Assembly (NCBI RefSeq): GCF_001514145.1 | Contig: NZ_KQ948663.1 | Location: 62,001 to 126,000, forward strand | DNA: 64,000 nucleotides | Source: Streptomyces canus | Lineage (GTDB): Bacteria > Actinomycetota > Actinomycetes > Streptomycetales > Streptomycetaceae | Direction of reading: 5' to 3' | In this document: positions 55,876 to 64,000 of the stretch, piece by piece | How positions within the stretch are numbered: position 1 is the stretch's first letter | Layout: the number at the start of each line of letters is the position of its first letter | Notes under the pieces: model-generated | Told to the model about the DNA's origin: nothing | Databases searched by the model: none | Seen by the model: only the letters and a program-made list of their open reading frames with translations | Made by a program: the position numbers and the translations under genes

Positions 55876-57201
55876 GTGAGCGACACGGACACGGCCAGGG
55901 GCGTCACCGGCGAGGACGAGGTCGTGGACCTCTGCCGCGAGCTGATCCGGATCGACACCAGCAACTACGGCGACCACTCGGGCCCGGGTGAGCGCAAGGC
56001 GGCCGAGTACGTCGCGGAGAAGCTCGCCGAGGTGGGTCTCGAACCGCAGATCTTCGAGTCGCACCCCGGCCGGGCCTCCACGGTCGCCAGGATCGCGGGC
56101 GAGGATCCGTCCAGGCCCGCGCTGCTGATCCACGGACACACCGACGTGGTACCGGCCAACGCGCAGGACTGGACCCACGACCCCTTCTCCGGCGAGGTCG
56201 CCGACGGGTGCGTGTGGGGGCGGGGCGCCGTCGACATGAAGGACATGGACGCGATGACCCTGGCGGTCGTCCGTGACCGCCTGCGCAGTGGGCGCAGGCC
56301 GCCCCGGGACATCGTCCTCGCGTTCCTCGCCGACGAGGAGGCGGGCGGCAAGTTCGGCGCCCGGTACCTCGTCGACCACCACCCGGAGCTCTTCGAGGGC
56401 GTGACCGAGGCGATCAGCGAGGTCGGCGGCTTCTCCTTCACGGTGAGCGAGCAGCGGCGGCTCTACCTGATCCAGACGGCCGAGAAGGGCATGCACTGGA
56501 TGAAGCTGACGGTGGCCGGCACCGCCGGGCACGGTTCGATGATCCACCGGGACAACGCCATCACCGAACTCTCGGAGGCGGTCGCGCGGCTCGGCCGGCA
56601 CAGGTTCCCGGTCCGGGTCACCAAGACCACCCGTGCCTTCCTCGACGAGCTCGGCGACGCGCTCGGCACCGAGCTGGACCCGGAGGACATGGAGGGCACG
56701 CTCGCCAGGCTGGGCGGCATCGCCAAGCTCATCGGCGCGACCCTCAGCAACACCGCCAATCCCACCCAGCTCGGCGCCGGCTACAAGGTCAACGTCATCC
56801 CCGGCGAGGCCACCGCACACGTCGACGGGCGCTTCCTGCCCGGCTTCGAGGAGGAGTTCCTCACGGATCTCGACAAGATCCTCGGGCCCAAGGTCAAGCG
56901 GGAGGACGTGCACTCCGACAAGGCCGTCGAGACCACCTTCGACGGTGCGCTGGTGGACGCCATGCAGTCCGCGCTGGTCGCCGAGGACCCCGCCGCCAAG
57001 GCGATCCCCTACATGCTCTCCGGCGGCACCGACGCCAAGTCCTTTGACGAACTCGGCATCCGCGGCTTCGGCTTCGCGCCGCTGAAGCTGCCCCCGGAGC
57101 TGGACTTCGCCGGGATGTTCCACGGTGTCGACGAGCGGGTGCCCGTGGACGGGCTGAAGTTCGGCGTGCGGGTGCTCGACCGTTTCATCGACGCGAGTTG
57201 A
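55876..57201 (+). CDS. M20-family metallopeptidase (dipeptidase/deacylase-like)
   Basis: A 441-residue protein with the M20 metal-binding pattern: HGHTDVVP near residue 80, GRGAVDMKDMDAM with the shared Asp near 118, and DEEAGG with the catalytic and metal Glu near 158. A dimerisation domain lies in the middle (TVAGTAGHGS). M20 enzymes hydrolyse peptides or N-acyl amino acids. The GTG at 55876 follows GGGAGGA. The substrate cannot be assigned, and it is downstream of no obvious pathway. Confidence 0.9.
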   Translation: MSDTDTARGVTGEDEVVDLCRELIRIDTSNYGDHSGPGERKAAEYVAEKLAEVGLEPQIFESHPGRASTVARIAGEDPSRPALLIHGHTDVVPANAQDWTHDPFSGEVADGCVWGRGAVDMKDMDAMTLAVVRDRLRSGRRPPRDIVLAFLADEEAGGKFGARYLVDHHPELFEGVTEAISEVGGFSFTVSEQRRLYLIQTAEKGMHWMKLTVAGTAGHGSMIHRDNAITELSEAVARLGRHRFPVRVTKTTRAFLDELGDALGTELDPEDMEGTLARLGGIAKLIGATLSNTANPTQLGAGYKVNVIPGEATAHVDGRFLPGFEEEFLTDLDKILGPKVKREDVHSDKAVETTFDGALVDAMQSALVAEDPAAKAIPYMLSGGTDAKSFDELGIRGFGFAPLKLPPELDFAGMFHGVDERVPVDGLKFGVRVLDRFIDAS

Positions 57202-57337
57202 CGCGGCAATTCGCCCGCCCGTGCGAAGTCGGCCGGGAAGGGTGAATGTGCTCATACGCTCGTATCCCCATTACTCCCTCCTCGTTACAGGTGATGCGAT
57301 CCGCTACTTGGGGTCGCTTTGCCAACAAGGAGGAATA

Positions 57338-57571
57338 ATGATCAAGAAGGTCGTCGCCGCTGCGGCTGCCACTGGTGGCCTGATTCTCGCGGGCGCGGGC
57401 CTTGCCGTCGCCGATGCGGGTGCTCAGGGTGCCGCTGTGGGCTCCCCGGGTGTTCTGTCCGGCAACGTCGTCCAGGTTCCCGTGCACGTCCCGGTGAATG
57501 TCTGCGGCAACACGGTCTCCGTGATCGGCCTGCTGAACCCCGCCTTCGGCAACACCTGCATCAACAAGTGA
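57338..57571 (+). CDS. chpH: Short chaplin, ChpH-like
   Basis: A 77-residue secreted protein. A signal peptide (MIKKVVAAAAATGGLILAGAGLAVA) leads to one chaplin domain (SPGVLSGNVVQVPVHVPVNVCGNTVSVIGLLNPAFGNTC) with Cys56 and Cys74. Chaplins are amyloid-like surface proteins that coat aerial hyphae and spores in Streptomyces. AGGAGGA gives a strong ribosome-binding site. A long chaplin gene follows, the same order as chpH-chpC of S. coelicolor. A terminator hairpin separates the two. Confidence 0.93.
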   Translation: MIKKVVAAAAATGGLILAGAGLAVADAGAQGAAVGSPGVLSGNVVQVPVHVPVNVCGNTVSVIGLLNPAFGNTCINK

Positions 57572-57607
57572 CGTTGTGCCTCGCCCTCGGTAAAGAGGGA
57601 TGAGCCC

Positions 57608-57646
57608 GTCGGCCCCGGAGCGCACGCCATGCGTTCCGGGGCCGAC
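57608..57646. terminator. Hairpin between chpH and chpC
   Basis: gtcggccccgga and tccggggccgac form a perfect 12-bp inverted repeat with a 15-nt loop, 37 bp after the chpH stop. It could end the chpH transcript or attenuate read-through to chpC. Confidence 0.65.
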
Positions 57647-57720
57647 CGGTCTATTCGAAAAGAAACAGAACCGCGATGCGGCGTTATTTCGAGGCAAGGT
57701 CGAAAGCAGGGATTCAGTAA

Positions 57721-58533
57721 ATGCGACAAGTCACCCGCAAGGGTCTGATGACAGTGGCGGCCGCGACCGGCGTGATCGCCGCGGCCGGAGGCGCCGCCCA
57801 CGCAGACTCGGGCGCGAGCGGATCCAGCGCGAACTCTCCCGGCGTGCTGTCGGGCAACACGGTGTCGGTGCCGGTGCACGTGCCGGTGAACGTGTGCGGC
57901 AACACCGTGGACGTCGTCGGGGTCCTCAACCCGGCCATGGGCAACAGCTGCGGCAACAAGGGCGGAGGCAGTCACGGGGGTCGCGGCCACGGCGGCCACG
58001 GCGGCCACGGCTCCGGGGGCTCCGGTGGTTCGCACGCCGGCGGACACACCGGTGGCTCACCCGGCGTGGGCTCGGGCAATCACGTGCAGGCGCCGATCGA
58101 CGTCCCGGTGAACGTCTGCGGCAACAGCGTCGACCTCATCGGCATCGGCAACCCCGCCATGGGCAACGACTGCGAAAACGGCTCCGGAAACGGCTCCGGC
58201 GGTGGCCGGCACACCCCGCCCGGCGGCGGCCACCACACCCCGCCCGGATCGCCGGAACAGCCCGGCCACCCTGGCAGCCCCGGCCACCCGGGCAACCCCG
58301 GCAATCCGGTGGAGCCCGGCCACCCCGGCTCCCCCGCCACCCCGCCCGGCGGCGGCCACCAGACGCCGGGCGGCGGCAACCACCCCGGTACCCAGACGGT
58401 CAGCCAGCCCCTGGGCAGCGCGCAGCTCGCCCGGACCGGCAGCGACCTGCCGATCGGCCTGGCCCTCCCGGTGGGCGCCGGGGCGCTCCTGGCGGGCACG
58501 GTGCTCTACCGCAGGGCACGGGCCTCGGTCTAG
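57721..58533 (+). CDS. chpC: Long chaplin with sortase anchor, ChpC-like
   Basis: A 270-residue protein. After a signal peptide (about 28 residues) there are two chaplin domains with Cys59/Cys77 and Cys133/Cys151, separated by a Gly/His/Ser-rich linker. A Pro/Gly-rich stalk (about residues 160-230) leads to LARTG (236-240), a hydrophobic helix and a final RRARASV tail, i.e. a class E sortase signal that would fix it to the cell wall. It sits behind a short chaplin gene, as in S. coelicolor. Confidence 0.93.
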   Translation: MRQVTRKGLMTVAAATGVIAAAGGAAHADSGASGSSANSPGVLSGNTVSVPVHVPVNVCGNTVDVVGVLNPAMGNSCGNKGGGSHGGRGHGGHGGHGSGGSGGSHAGGHTGGSPGVGSGNHVQAPIDVPVNVCGNSVDLIGIGNPAMGNDCENGSGNGSGGGRHTPPGGGHHTPPGSPEQPGHPGSPGHPGNPGNPVEPGHPGSPATPPGGGHQTPGGGNHPGTQTVSQPLGSAQLARTGSDLPIGLALPVGAGALLAGTVLYRRARASV

Positions 58534-58547
58534 GGCGCACCGCGGGA

Positions 58548-58585
58548 AACGGAGCGGGCCCCGCCGCGGCGGGGCCCGCTCCGTT
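58548..58585. terminator. Strong bidirectional terminator after chpC
   Basis: aacggagcgggccccgcc and its mirror ggcggggcccgctccgtt form a very long perfect stem (about 17-19 bp) with a very small loop, 14 bp after the chpC stop and just before the convergent DUF5703 gene stop. Confidence 0.85.
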
Positions 58586-58594
58586 CGGCCTGTC

Positions 58595-58783
58595 TCACCA
58601 CGTGGCACGCACCTGGCGGATGATCCGCCGGCGCAACCGCACCCTGCGGCTGCCATCGCGCATCAGGCTCAGTCGGTCCAACTCCCAGTGTCCGTACTCT
58701 GCATGGTCCGTCAGCAGACGTGTGGCGTCCTTGCGGGAGACTCCCCGCGGTACGTACACGTCGACAAATTCGTATTCCGGCAT
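58595..58783 (-). CDS. DUF5703-family small protein
   Basis: A 62-residue basic protein (MPEYEFVDVYVPRGVSRKDATRLLTDHAEYGHWELDR) that matches the DUF5703 family found across actinobacteria. It has no signal peptide, and its function is unknown. It is convergent with chpC and shares the large terminator hairpin. Its start at 58783 is divergent from the hypothetical gene at 58831. Confidence 0.8.
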   Translation of the reverse strand: MPEYEFVDVYVPRGVSRKDATRLLTDHAEYGHWELDRLSLMRDGSRRVRLRRRIIRQVRATW

Positions 58784-58817
58784 CGCATCTATTGTGCGGG
58801 CCGGGGCCCGGTACGGA

Positions 58818-58831
58818 TAGCGTCTGCACTA
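58818..58831 (+). promoter_or_regulatory. Likely leaderless promoter of the 58831 gene
   Basis: TAGCGT at 58818-58823 fits the TANNNT -10 consensus and lies 7 nt before the ATG at 58831, with no Shine-Dalgarno sequence. Transcription would start at the A of the ATG. Confidence 0.45.
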
Positions 58832-59523
58832 TGTCTGATGCTGTGCAGCCCACCGCTGCCGAGGTACGTGCCGCCGCCGAGGCGGTCAAGACCGCGCTCG
58901 ACCGCCACCTGGCCGCGGTCGAACGGAGGTCGGGGGAGGACGACCCCGGCGTCTACGAGGCCTTCAACGAACTGGCCGCGGCCGCCGAGGTGTACGACGA
59001 GCTGCTCTACGACCGTTACGACGAGGTCACCCCCTTCGAGATCCCCGGCGCGGACGACACCCCGCCGTACACCGGCCCGGAGGAGCCGAACGCGCTGAGC
59101 GTGCTGATCCGCCGTGACTACGCCGTGGCGGAGCCGCAGCGGTTGCTGGCGCAGGCCCAGCGGGTCGAGGCGGCCGACGACGCTGTCGCCACGGAGGCCT
59201 CCGGCACGGTGCACGGCGCGCTGGGGGTGCTGTTCGGCGAGTTCGAACCCGACGAGATCGCCTCCCGGCACAAGGAGTTCGGTCTCGAGGAGGGCGACTC
59301 CACGCTGTGGGTCACCGCGGCGGACGAACCGGCCGATCCGGGGGAGTGGCTGGAGGCGCCGTTCGAGCAGGTCGACGTGGAGCGGGTGGTGTGCCGGTTC
59401 GATGTCAGCGCGGTCTTCGACGACGACCTCGACGACGACCTTGAGGACGACGTCGATGACGAGGCAGACGGGGCCGACCTCGAGGACGAGGACCTGGAAC
59501 CGCTGGACGTGGATCGTCGCTGA
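58831..59523 (+). CDS. Conserved actinobacterial hypothetical protein with acidic tail
   Basis: A 230-residue soluble protein. The first half is helical (EVRAAAEAVKTALDRHLAAVERR, VYEAFNELAAAAEVYDELLYDRYDEVTPFE) and the last about 35 residues are a run of Asp/Glu (DDDLDDDLEDDVDDEADG). No enzymatic motif is recognised. The acidic tail suggests binding to a basic partner or divalent ions, which is only inference. The gene may be translated leaderless. Confidence 0.75.
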   Translation: MSDAVQPTAAEVRAAAEAVKTALDRHLAAVERRSGEDDPGVYEAFNELAAAAEVYDELLYDRYDEVTPFEIPGADDTPPYTGPEEPNALSVLIRRDYAVAEPQRLLAQAQRVEAADDAVATEASGTVHGALGVLFGEFEPDEIASRHKEFGLEEGDSTLWVTAADEPADPGEWLEAPFEQVDVERVVCRFDVSAVFDDDLDDDLEDDVDDEADGADLEDEDLEPLDVDRR

Positions 59524-59532
59524 GACGCATGA

Positions 59533-59569
59533 GGCGCGGCCCCGGAGGAATGATCTCCGGGGCCGCGCC
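59533..59569. terminator. Bidirectional rho-independent-like terminator
   Basis: ggcgcggccccggag and ctccggggccgcgcc form a perfect 15-bp stem with a 7-nt loop, followed by ccttttg on the plus strand. It lies 10 bp past the 59523 stop and before the convergent helicase stop. Confidence 0.85.
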
Positions 59570-59584
59570 CTTTTGCGGACGGGA

Positions 59585-61951
59585 TCAGCCGGACGCCGGT
59601 GTCTGTGTCCTGAGGAGGACGGGCAGCCGAGTCGTTCGCGGCTTGGCCGGGATCTCGGCCACCGCCCTCGGCAGGGCCTGTTCCGCGCCCTGGACCACGG
59701 ACAGGTGGCGGTCCGCCCTGCCGAACGCCGTGTAGACCCAGGGACGGGACAGGGCCTGGGTGGCGTCACCCGGCAGTACCGCGACGACCGCGGGCCAGCG
59801 GCACCCCACCGCCTGGTGTGCGGTCAGGGCCCAGCCGTGGCGCACGGACTGCTCCACGCGCTCCTTCGGTACGACGACTGGCTCGCCGGCGCAGGTCAGG
59901 TGCAGGCCGTCCGCGTCCGCCCCGACCACGGCGCCCGGGAGCGTACGGCCCGGTGCGGGGGAGTAGGCGACGCGGTCACCGGGGTCGAATCCGCCGAAGC
60001 GGCCGGGGCCGGGGTTGAGGCGCTCCTTCAGGGCCGCGTTGAGGGCGCGGGTGCCGGCGGCGCCGCCGTGGCCCGGTGTGATCACCTGGGTCTCCTCGGC
60101 GGGCACCCCGAGCGCCCGTGGCACCGAGTCCGCGACCAGCTGCACGGTCCGGTGCACGGCCTCGCCCGCGTCCCGCACCGGCACGATCACGACCTCCTTG
60201 CCGGGGGCCTCGACCTGGTTCAGCTCACCGATGCCGATACCGGAGACCAGCTCGCCCAGGGGGCCGGGGTCCGGCCTTCGCGAGGCGACCTGCGGGCAGA
60301 TCCGCGCGGCGAGCAGATCCGCGAACACCCGTCCCGGCCCCGCCGACCACAGCACGGCCGGATCTCCGCCCAGCACCAGCCGCGCCCCGTCGGGCATCGA
60401 CTCCACGAGCAGCGCGGCCGTCTCGACGTCCAGCTGCGGCGCGTCGAGTACCACGAGCAGGTCGAGATCGAACGCCCCGTCTCCGTCCCGGCCGGGCCCT
60501 TCAGCACCGGAGAGCAGGCCGGCGACGGTGGCGACGGGCCGGGTGCGGGGTTGTTCGTGCGCGGTGCCGTCCGAGGGCACGGAGCCGGCCGTGCCGTCCT
60601 GCCGGTCGCCTTGGAGCAGGGCGCTGAAGCGGTCCCGGCCCAGTGGGCTGTGCGTGGCCGCCCATGCCCGCAGCCCCAGCCCTCGCGCCGCCGTCAGCAG
60701 CGCCGCGGGTTCCGTCAGGGACGCCTGGCCGCCGGTGTGCAGGACCAGGCCGCCCGCCGCGGCCGCGCGGATCAGCTCGGCGGCCGAACCCTTGGCCGAC
60801 GCGGCGGCACGCTCCCAGTCCTCGGCCGAACCGTCCTCCTTGGGCACGGAGTTGATCAGCCGGGCCAGACCGTCGGCGAGGCTCTCCTCCGCGAGGGCGT
60901 AGCGCTCGAGCCCGACCAGGATCCGGACCGGCCGCTCCGCGCCCTCCTCGTCGTCCTCCGCGGGTTCCGGGGCCGCCGGGTCGAGGGCGTCCTGGAAGAC
61001 CAGGGCCTCGGCCTCGGCGATCGTGCTCTGTACGGCCGCGGCGGCGTCCGGCACGCCTCGCTGGGCCAGGGCGGCGGTGAGCGCCGGCATCTCCAGCGCG
61101 GTGTGCCCGGCGAGCGCCGCCTGCTCCAGGAGCCAGACGGTGACCGCCCGCCCCCGCCGCTCGTCGTCCGGCGCGCACTCCGCGCCGAGCAGCTCCCGCG
61201 CGAACCCGTCGGCCTGCTCGGGCCGTACGCCCGTGACCCGCAGCAACTGCCAGGGATCCGTCCGCAGCTCCTCGTCGGCCCCTTCCCCGAGGGCCGCGGC
61301 GACCTGCGGCGCGAGGGCCGTGGGCGCCCCGCCCTCGGCCAGCACACGCTGCACGGCCTCCACGGTCTCCGGCGCCGGCCCGCCGACGGAACCGGCGACA
61401 CCGACCGCACCGCCGGCGCCGGTCGCCGACACCGGCCGGGGCCGCACCGGTTCCTGGGCGGGCCGACGCGGCGGCTCGGGCTCGCTGAAGACGGCGGCCG
61501 CGGGCTTCGCCCCGCTCTCCACCGCCCGTACGGCCGCGAGGAGATCGGCCGCCTTCCCGCTGAGCTTGGCTCCGCTCTCGACGGGCTGCTGCTTCTCGGC
61601 CTTCCGCCGTGCGATCCGCTCCCGCTCGAGCCGCTGGGCCGCCAACTCGGCCTCGGCCTCGGACAGCTGAGCCTTGCCCGCGCCGTCCGCGTCCACGCCG
61701 GCCAAGTCGCCGCCCTCGCCCGCGTCGGTCTCCGGTTCCTCGCCGCCGACAGGCGCGTCACTCACGCCTTCACCGGCCGCCCCCGACTCACCGCCGCCCG
61801 CAGAAGCCCCGTCAGCGCCCTCACCGACCCCGCCGCTCGCCGCGCCGCCGTCCGTCGCCCGGCCCGGCGCTCCCTCCGGGCCCTCCGGCTCCGGCGCGGC
61901 ACCCCGCGTCCCCGGCTCGGTCTTCTCCGTGGGCTCCGGCTCCGTGCTCAC
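59585..61951 (-). CDS. RecD-like helicase domain protein with degenerate ATPase motifs
   Basis: A 788-residue protein. The N-terminal about 130 residues are Gly/Glu/Ala-rich disordered. A helix-hairpin-helix-like part (VAAALGEGADEELRTDPWQLLRVTGVRPEQADGFAREL) follows as in RecD2 proteins. At the Walker A place the sequence is VLHTGGQASLTEPAALL, without GKT, and the Walker B region reads LLVVLDAPQLDVETAALL, with DA rather than DE. The C-terminal domain (GWALTAHQAVGCRWPAVVAVLPG ... VYTAFGRADRHLSVV) retains the UvrD/RecD-type motif. It may be catalytically inactive. GTG start; its start overlaps the AKR gene. Confidence 0.8.
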   Translation of the reverse strand: MSTEPEPTEKTEPGTRGAAPEPEGPEGAPGRATDGGAASGGVGEGADGASAGGGESGAAGEGVSDAPVGGEEPETDAGEGGDLAGVDADGAGKAQLSEAEAELAAQRLERERIARRKAEKQQPVESGAKLSGKAADLLAAVRAVESGAKPAAAVFSEPEPPRRPAQEPVRPRPVSATGAGGAVGVAGSVGGPAPETVEAVQRVLAEGGAPTALAPQVAAALGEGADEELRTDPWQLLRVTGVRPEQADGFARELLGAECAPDDERRGRAVTVWLLEQAALAGHTALEMPALTAALAQRGVPDAAAAVQSTIAEAEALVFQDALDPAAPEPAEDDEEGAERPVRILVGLERYALAEESLADGLARLINSVPKEDGSAEDWERAAASAKGSAAELIRAAAAGGLVLHTGGQASLTEPAALLTAARGLGLRAWAATHSPLGRDRFSALLQGDRQDGTAGSVPSDGTAHEQPRTRPVATVAGLLSGAEGPGRDGDGAFDLDLLVVLDAPQLDVETAALLVESMPDGARLVLGGDPAVLWSAGPGRVFADLLAARICPQVASRRPDPGPLGELVSGIGIGELNQVEAPGKEVVIVPVRDAGEAVHRTVQLVADSVPRALGVPAEETQVITPGHGGAAGTRALNAALKERLNPGPGRFGGFDPGDRVAYSPAPGRTLPGAVVGADADGLHLTCAGEPVVVPKERVEQSVRHGWALTAHQAVGCRWPAVVAVLPGDATQALSRPWVYTAFGRADRHLSVVQGAEQALPRAVAEIPAKPRTTRLPVLLRTQTPASG

Positions 61952-62931
61952 AGCGTGCTCCAGTCGTGATCGGGATAGCGGTGCACGGGCACCGACACAT
62001 CGTCGAGCGCCCGGCAGATCTCGTCAGGAAGACTAAGGGCCTCCACTGACAATGCCGCCGTGAGCTGCTGCGAGTTGCGCGCGCCGACGATCGGCGCGGC
62101 CACTCCCGGCCGGTCCCGGACCCACGCGAGGGCCACCTGGAGCGGCGTCACCGCGAGCCCGTCGGCCGCCGTGGTCACCGCGTCCACGATGCGGCTCGCG
62201 GTGTCGTCGAGGTAGGGCGCGACGAACGGCGCGAGATGCTCCGAGGCACCCCGCGAGTCGGCCGGAGTGGAATTGCGGTACTTGCCGGTCAGGACACCAC
62301 GGCCCAGCGGCGAGGAGGGCAACAGCCCGATGCCCAGATCGAGCGCGGCCGGCAGTACCTCCCGCTCGATCCCGCGCTGCAGCAGCGAGTACTCCAGCTG
62401 CGTGGCGGCCAGCCGGGTGCGCGTCCCGGGCGCCGCCAGCTGCCAGGTGCCCGCCTTGGCGAGCTGCCAGCCGCAGAAGTTGGAGACCCCGGCATAGCGG
62501 ACGCGGCCGCTGCTGACGGCCAGGTCGAGGGCCTGGAGCGTCTCCTCCAGCGGGGTGCAGGGGTCCCAGGAATGGATCTGCCAGATGTCGACGTAGTCCG
62601 TGCCGAGCCGGGCCAGCGAGTCGTCCAGCGCGGAGAGCAGGTGCCCGCGCGAGCAGTCGACGCGGATGTCCGGGTCGGGCACGCTGCCCGCCTTGGTGGA
62701 GATGATCAGGTCCCGGCGCGGGACCAGGCCTTCTATGAGCCGTCCGAGCAGATACTCGGCCTCCCCGTCGCCGTACACGTCCGCCGTGTCGACCAGCGTC
62801 CCGCCCGCCTCCCAGAAGGTTTTCAGGAGGTCCGCCGCGTCGTGTTCGTCGGTGTCCCTGCCCCAGGTGAGGGTGCCGAGTCCGATGCGGGACACGCGCA
62901 GGCCGGTACGGCCGAGATGCCTCTGCTCCAT
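61948..62931 (-). CDS. Aldo/keto reductase
   Basis: A 327-residue (beta/alpha)8 protein. LVDTADVYGDGEAE carries the catalytic Asp and Tyr, ISTKAG the Lys, and DIWQIHSWD the His. NADPH-binding residues lie at the C-terminal end (VAAPIVGARNSQQL). Aldo/keto reductases reduce carbonyls with NADPH; substrate unknown. The ATG at 62931 (MEQRHLGRTG) is chosen over the upstream ATG at 63009. It overlaps the helicase gene by 4 bp. Confidence 0.88.
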   Translation of the reverse strand: MEQRHLGRTGLRVSRIGLGTLTWGRDTDEHDAADLLKTFWEAGGTLVDTADVYGDGEAEYLLGRLIEGLVPRRDLIISTKAGSVPDPDIRVDCSRGHLLSALDDSLARLGTDYVDIWQIHSWDPCTPLEETLQALDLAVSSGRVRYAGVSNFCGWQLAKAGTWQLAAPGTRTRLAATQLEYSLLQRGIEREVLPAALDLGIGLLPSSPLGRGVLTGKYRNSTPADSRGASEHLAPFVAPYLDDTASRIVDAVTTAADGLAVTPLQVALAWVRDRPGVAAPIVGARNSQQLTAALSVEALSLPDEICRALDDVSVPVHRYPDHDWSTL

Positions 62932-63107
62932 GAACGCCGAGATTACTGGCCAGAACCTGTCGCGTGGGGGCCTGTGGACAACGGATTGCGACAGGTGCGC
63001 GAGGATCACCGTCCGCTCATCGGCACGGGCCGCGACCTGCCCCGGCGCGCCCTGCCGCGCTAAGGTCTGCCGACAAGGACGTTACTGATCGGTAAGGGGA
63101 ATCGGCC

Positions 63108-64000
63108 ATGCAGCTCGGGATCAACCTCGGCTACTGGGGCGCCGGAATGGACGCGGACAATCTCGCCGTCGCCCAGGAGGCCGACCGGCTCGGATACGCC
63201 GTCTGCTGGGCCGCCGAGGCCTACGGCTCGGACGCGGCCACCGTGCTCACCTGGGTCGCCGCCCGGACCGAGCGCATCGACGTCGGCTCGGCCATCTTCC
63301 AGATCCCGGCCCGCCAGCCGGCGATGACGGCCATGACCGCCGCCACCCTCGACTCCCTCTCCGGCGGCCGCTTCCGGCTCGGCCTCGGCGTCTCGGGACC
63401 GCAGGTCTCCGAGGGCTGGTACGGCGTCAAGTTCGACAAGCCGCTGGCACGCACGCGTGAGTACGTCGAGATCGTGCGCAAGGCCATGAGCCGCGAACGC
63501 CTCACTCACGAGGGCGAGCACTGGACGCTCCCGCTGCCCGGCGGCCCCGGCAAGCCGCTCAAGCTGACCGTGCACCCCGAGCGCGAGCACATCCCGCTGT
63601 ACATCGCCGCGATCGGCCCGAAGAACCTGGAGCAGACCGGCGAGATCGCCGACGGGGCCCTGCTGATCTTCCCCTCCGCCGAGCACCTGGAGGACACCGC
63701 GATCCGGCATCTGCGCGCCGGGCGGGAGAAGGCGGGCAAGACCCTCGACGGGTTCGACATCGCCCCGACCCTCCCGCTCGCCCTCGGCGAGGACAAGGAC
63801 GTGACCACGCTCGCCGACACCTTCCGCCCCTACACCGCGCTGTACGTGGGCGGCATGGGCAGCCGCAAGCAGAACTTCTACAACCAGCTCGCCCAGCGCA
63901 TGGGCTTCGAGGCGGCGGCCGCCGAGATCCAGGACAAGTACCTGGGCGGCGACAAGGACGGCGCCGCGGCCGCCATCCCGCACGACCTGATCGACAAGAC
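63108..64000 (+). CDS. LLM-class F420-dependent oxidoreductase, 3' end beyond the window
   Basis: At least 297 residues before the window ends without a stop. The start MQLGINLGYWG and the segments WAAEAYGSDAATVLTWVAART, TLDSLSGGRFRLGLGVSGPQVSEGWYG and YIAAIGPKNLEQTGEIADGAL are characteristic of luciferase-like monooxygenases of the F420-dependent type. Such enzymes transfer hydride from F420H2 in biosynthesis or detoxification. The ATG at 63108 is preceded by a weak GGGGA. The gene lies divergent from the aldo/keto reductase; substrate unknown. Confidence 0.88.
   Translation, partial: MQLGINLGYWGAGMDADNLAVAQEADRLGYAVCWAAEAYGSDAATVLTWVAARTERIDVGSAIFQIPARQPAMTAMTAATLDSLSGGRFRLGLGVSGPQVSEGWYGVKFDKPLARTREYVEIVRKAMSRERLTHEGEHWTLPLPGGPGKPLKLTVHPEREHIPLYIAAIGPKNLEQTGEIADGALLIFPSAEHLEDTAIRHLRAGREKAGKTLDGFDIAPTLPLALGEDKDVTTLADTFRPYTALYVGGMGSRKQNFYNQLAQRMGFEAAAAEIQDKYLGGDKDGAAAAIPHDLIDK

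Noticed and set aside
57960..58420. Tandem repeat or CRISPR-like array in the Gly/His/Pro-rich part of chpC
   Set aside because: Units are short, irregular and in frame with the chaplin linker; there are no constant repeats and spacers.

Overview
The window is chromosomal DNA from a high-GC actinobacterium, almost certainly a Streptomyces. Third codon positions are strongly G/C biased and GTG/TTG starts and 4-bp ATGA overlaps are frequent. A chpH-chpC chaplin pair, F420-type luciferase-like oxidoreductase, Tat-dependent enzymes and a DUF5703 protein fit that genus. No insertion sequence, integrase, CRISPR array or rRNA was seen. There is one tRNA, Leu(GAG).

Left flank (1-20272). The 3' part of a penicillin-acylase-type Ntn hydrolase is followed by an alpha/beta hydrolase and a secreted NamZ/DUF1343 muramidase. 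Next comes a fatty-acid-like catabolic regulon: an SDR, an acyl-CoA ligase and a TetR repressor on the plus strand, facing an acyl-CoA dehydrogenase and an APH-type kinase on the minus strand. Near-identical palindromic operators lie upstream of both arms, and the enzyme set resembles the 4-hydroxyacid (levulinate, lva) route. Housekeeping genes follow: a His-rich metal-binding protein, two DUF202 membrane proteins, a Nudix hydrolase, a DMT transporter, an APC permease, a molybdopterin oxidoreductase with a cytochrome b partner, a gluconate operon (gntP, gntK, divergent GntR) and a YchJ-family protein.

Central region (20639-49978). About 29 kb of tightly packed, co-directional genes encode an extracellular-type contractile injection system (CIS). 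They include sheath, tube, hub-assembly chaperone, DUF4255 cap-like protein, AAA+ ATPase, LysM and gp53-like baseplate proteins, a hub split into separate GpD-like, gp5-like and PAAR proteins, gp25, two large J/gp6-like wedge proteins, a tail protein I with a predicted beta-helix, a DUF6519 protein and a peptidoglycan amidase. I recognise no tape-measure protein and no classic tail fibre. In the middle sits a 2188-aa protein with an N-terminal DUF4157 HExxH domain, a long charged linker, a hydrophobic/amphipathic helical region and a C-terminal domain of clearly lower GC. It is followed by a small low-GC gene with a HEAT-like end. This looks like a CIS-loaded polymorphic toxin with its immunity protein and is the most interesting feature of the window.

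Right flank (49998-64000). A Pls-like membrane NRPS (A-PCP plus membrane and hexapeptide-like domains) overlaps an M1 aminopeptidase gene, an arrangement recalling epsilon-poly-lysine synthetase with its degrading enzyme. Then come tRNA-Leu, an M20 peptidase, chpH and chpC with hairpins between and after them, DUF5703, an acidic hypothetical protein, a RecD-like helicase whose ATPase motifs look degenerate, an aldo/keto reductase and the 5' part of an LLM-class oxidoreductase. Starts, domains and functions come from reading the sequence and recalling families; no database search was possible.
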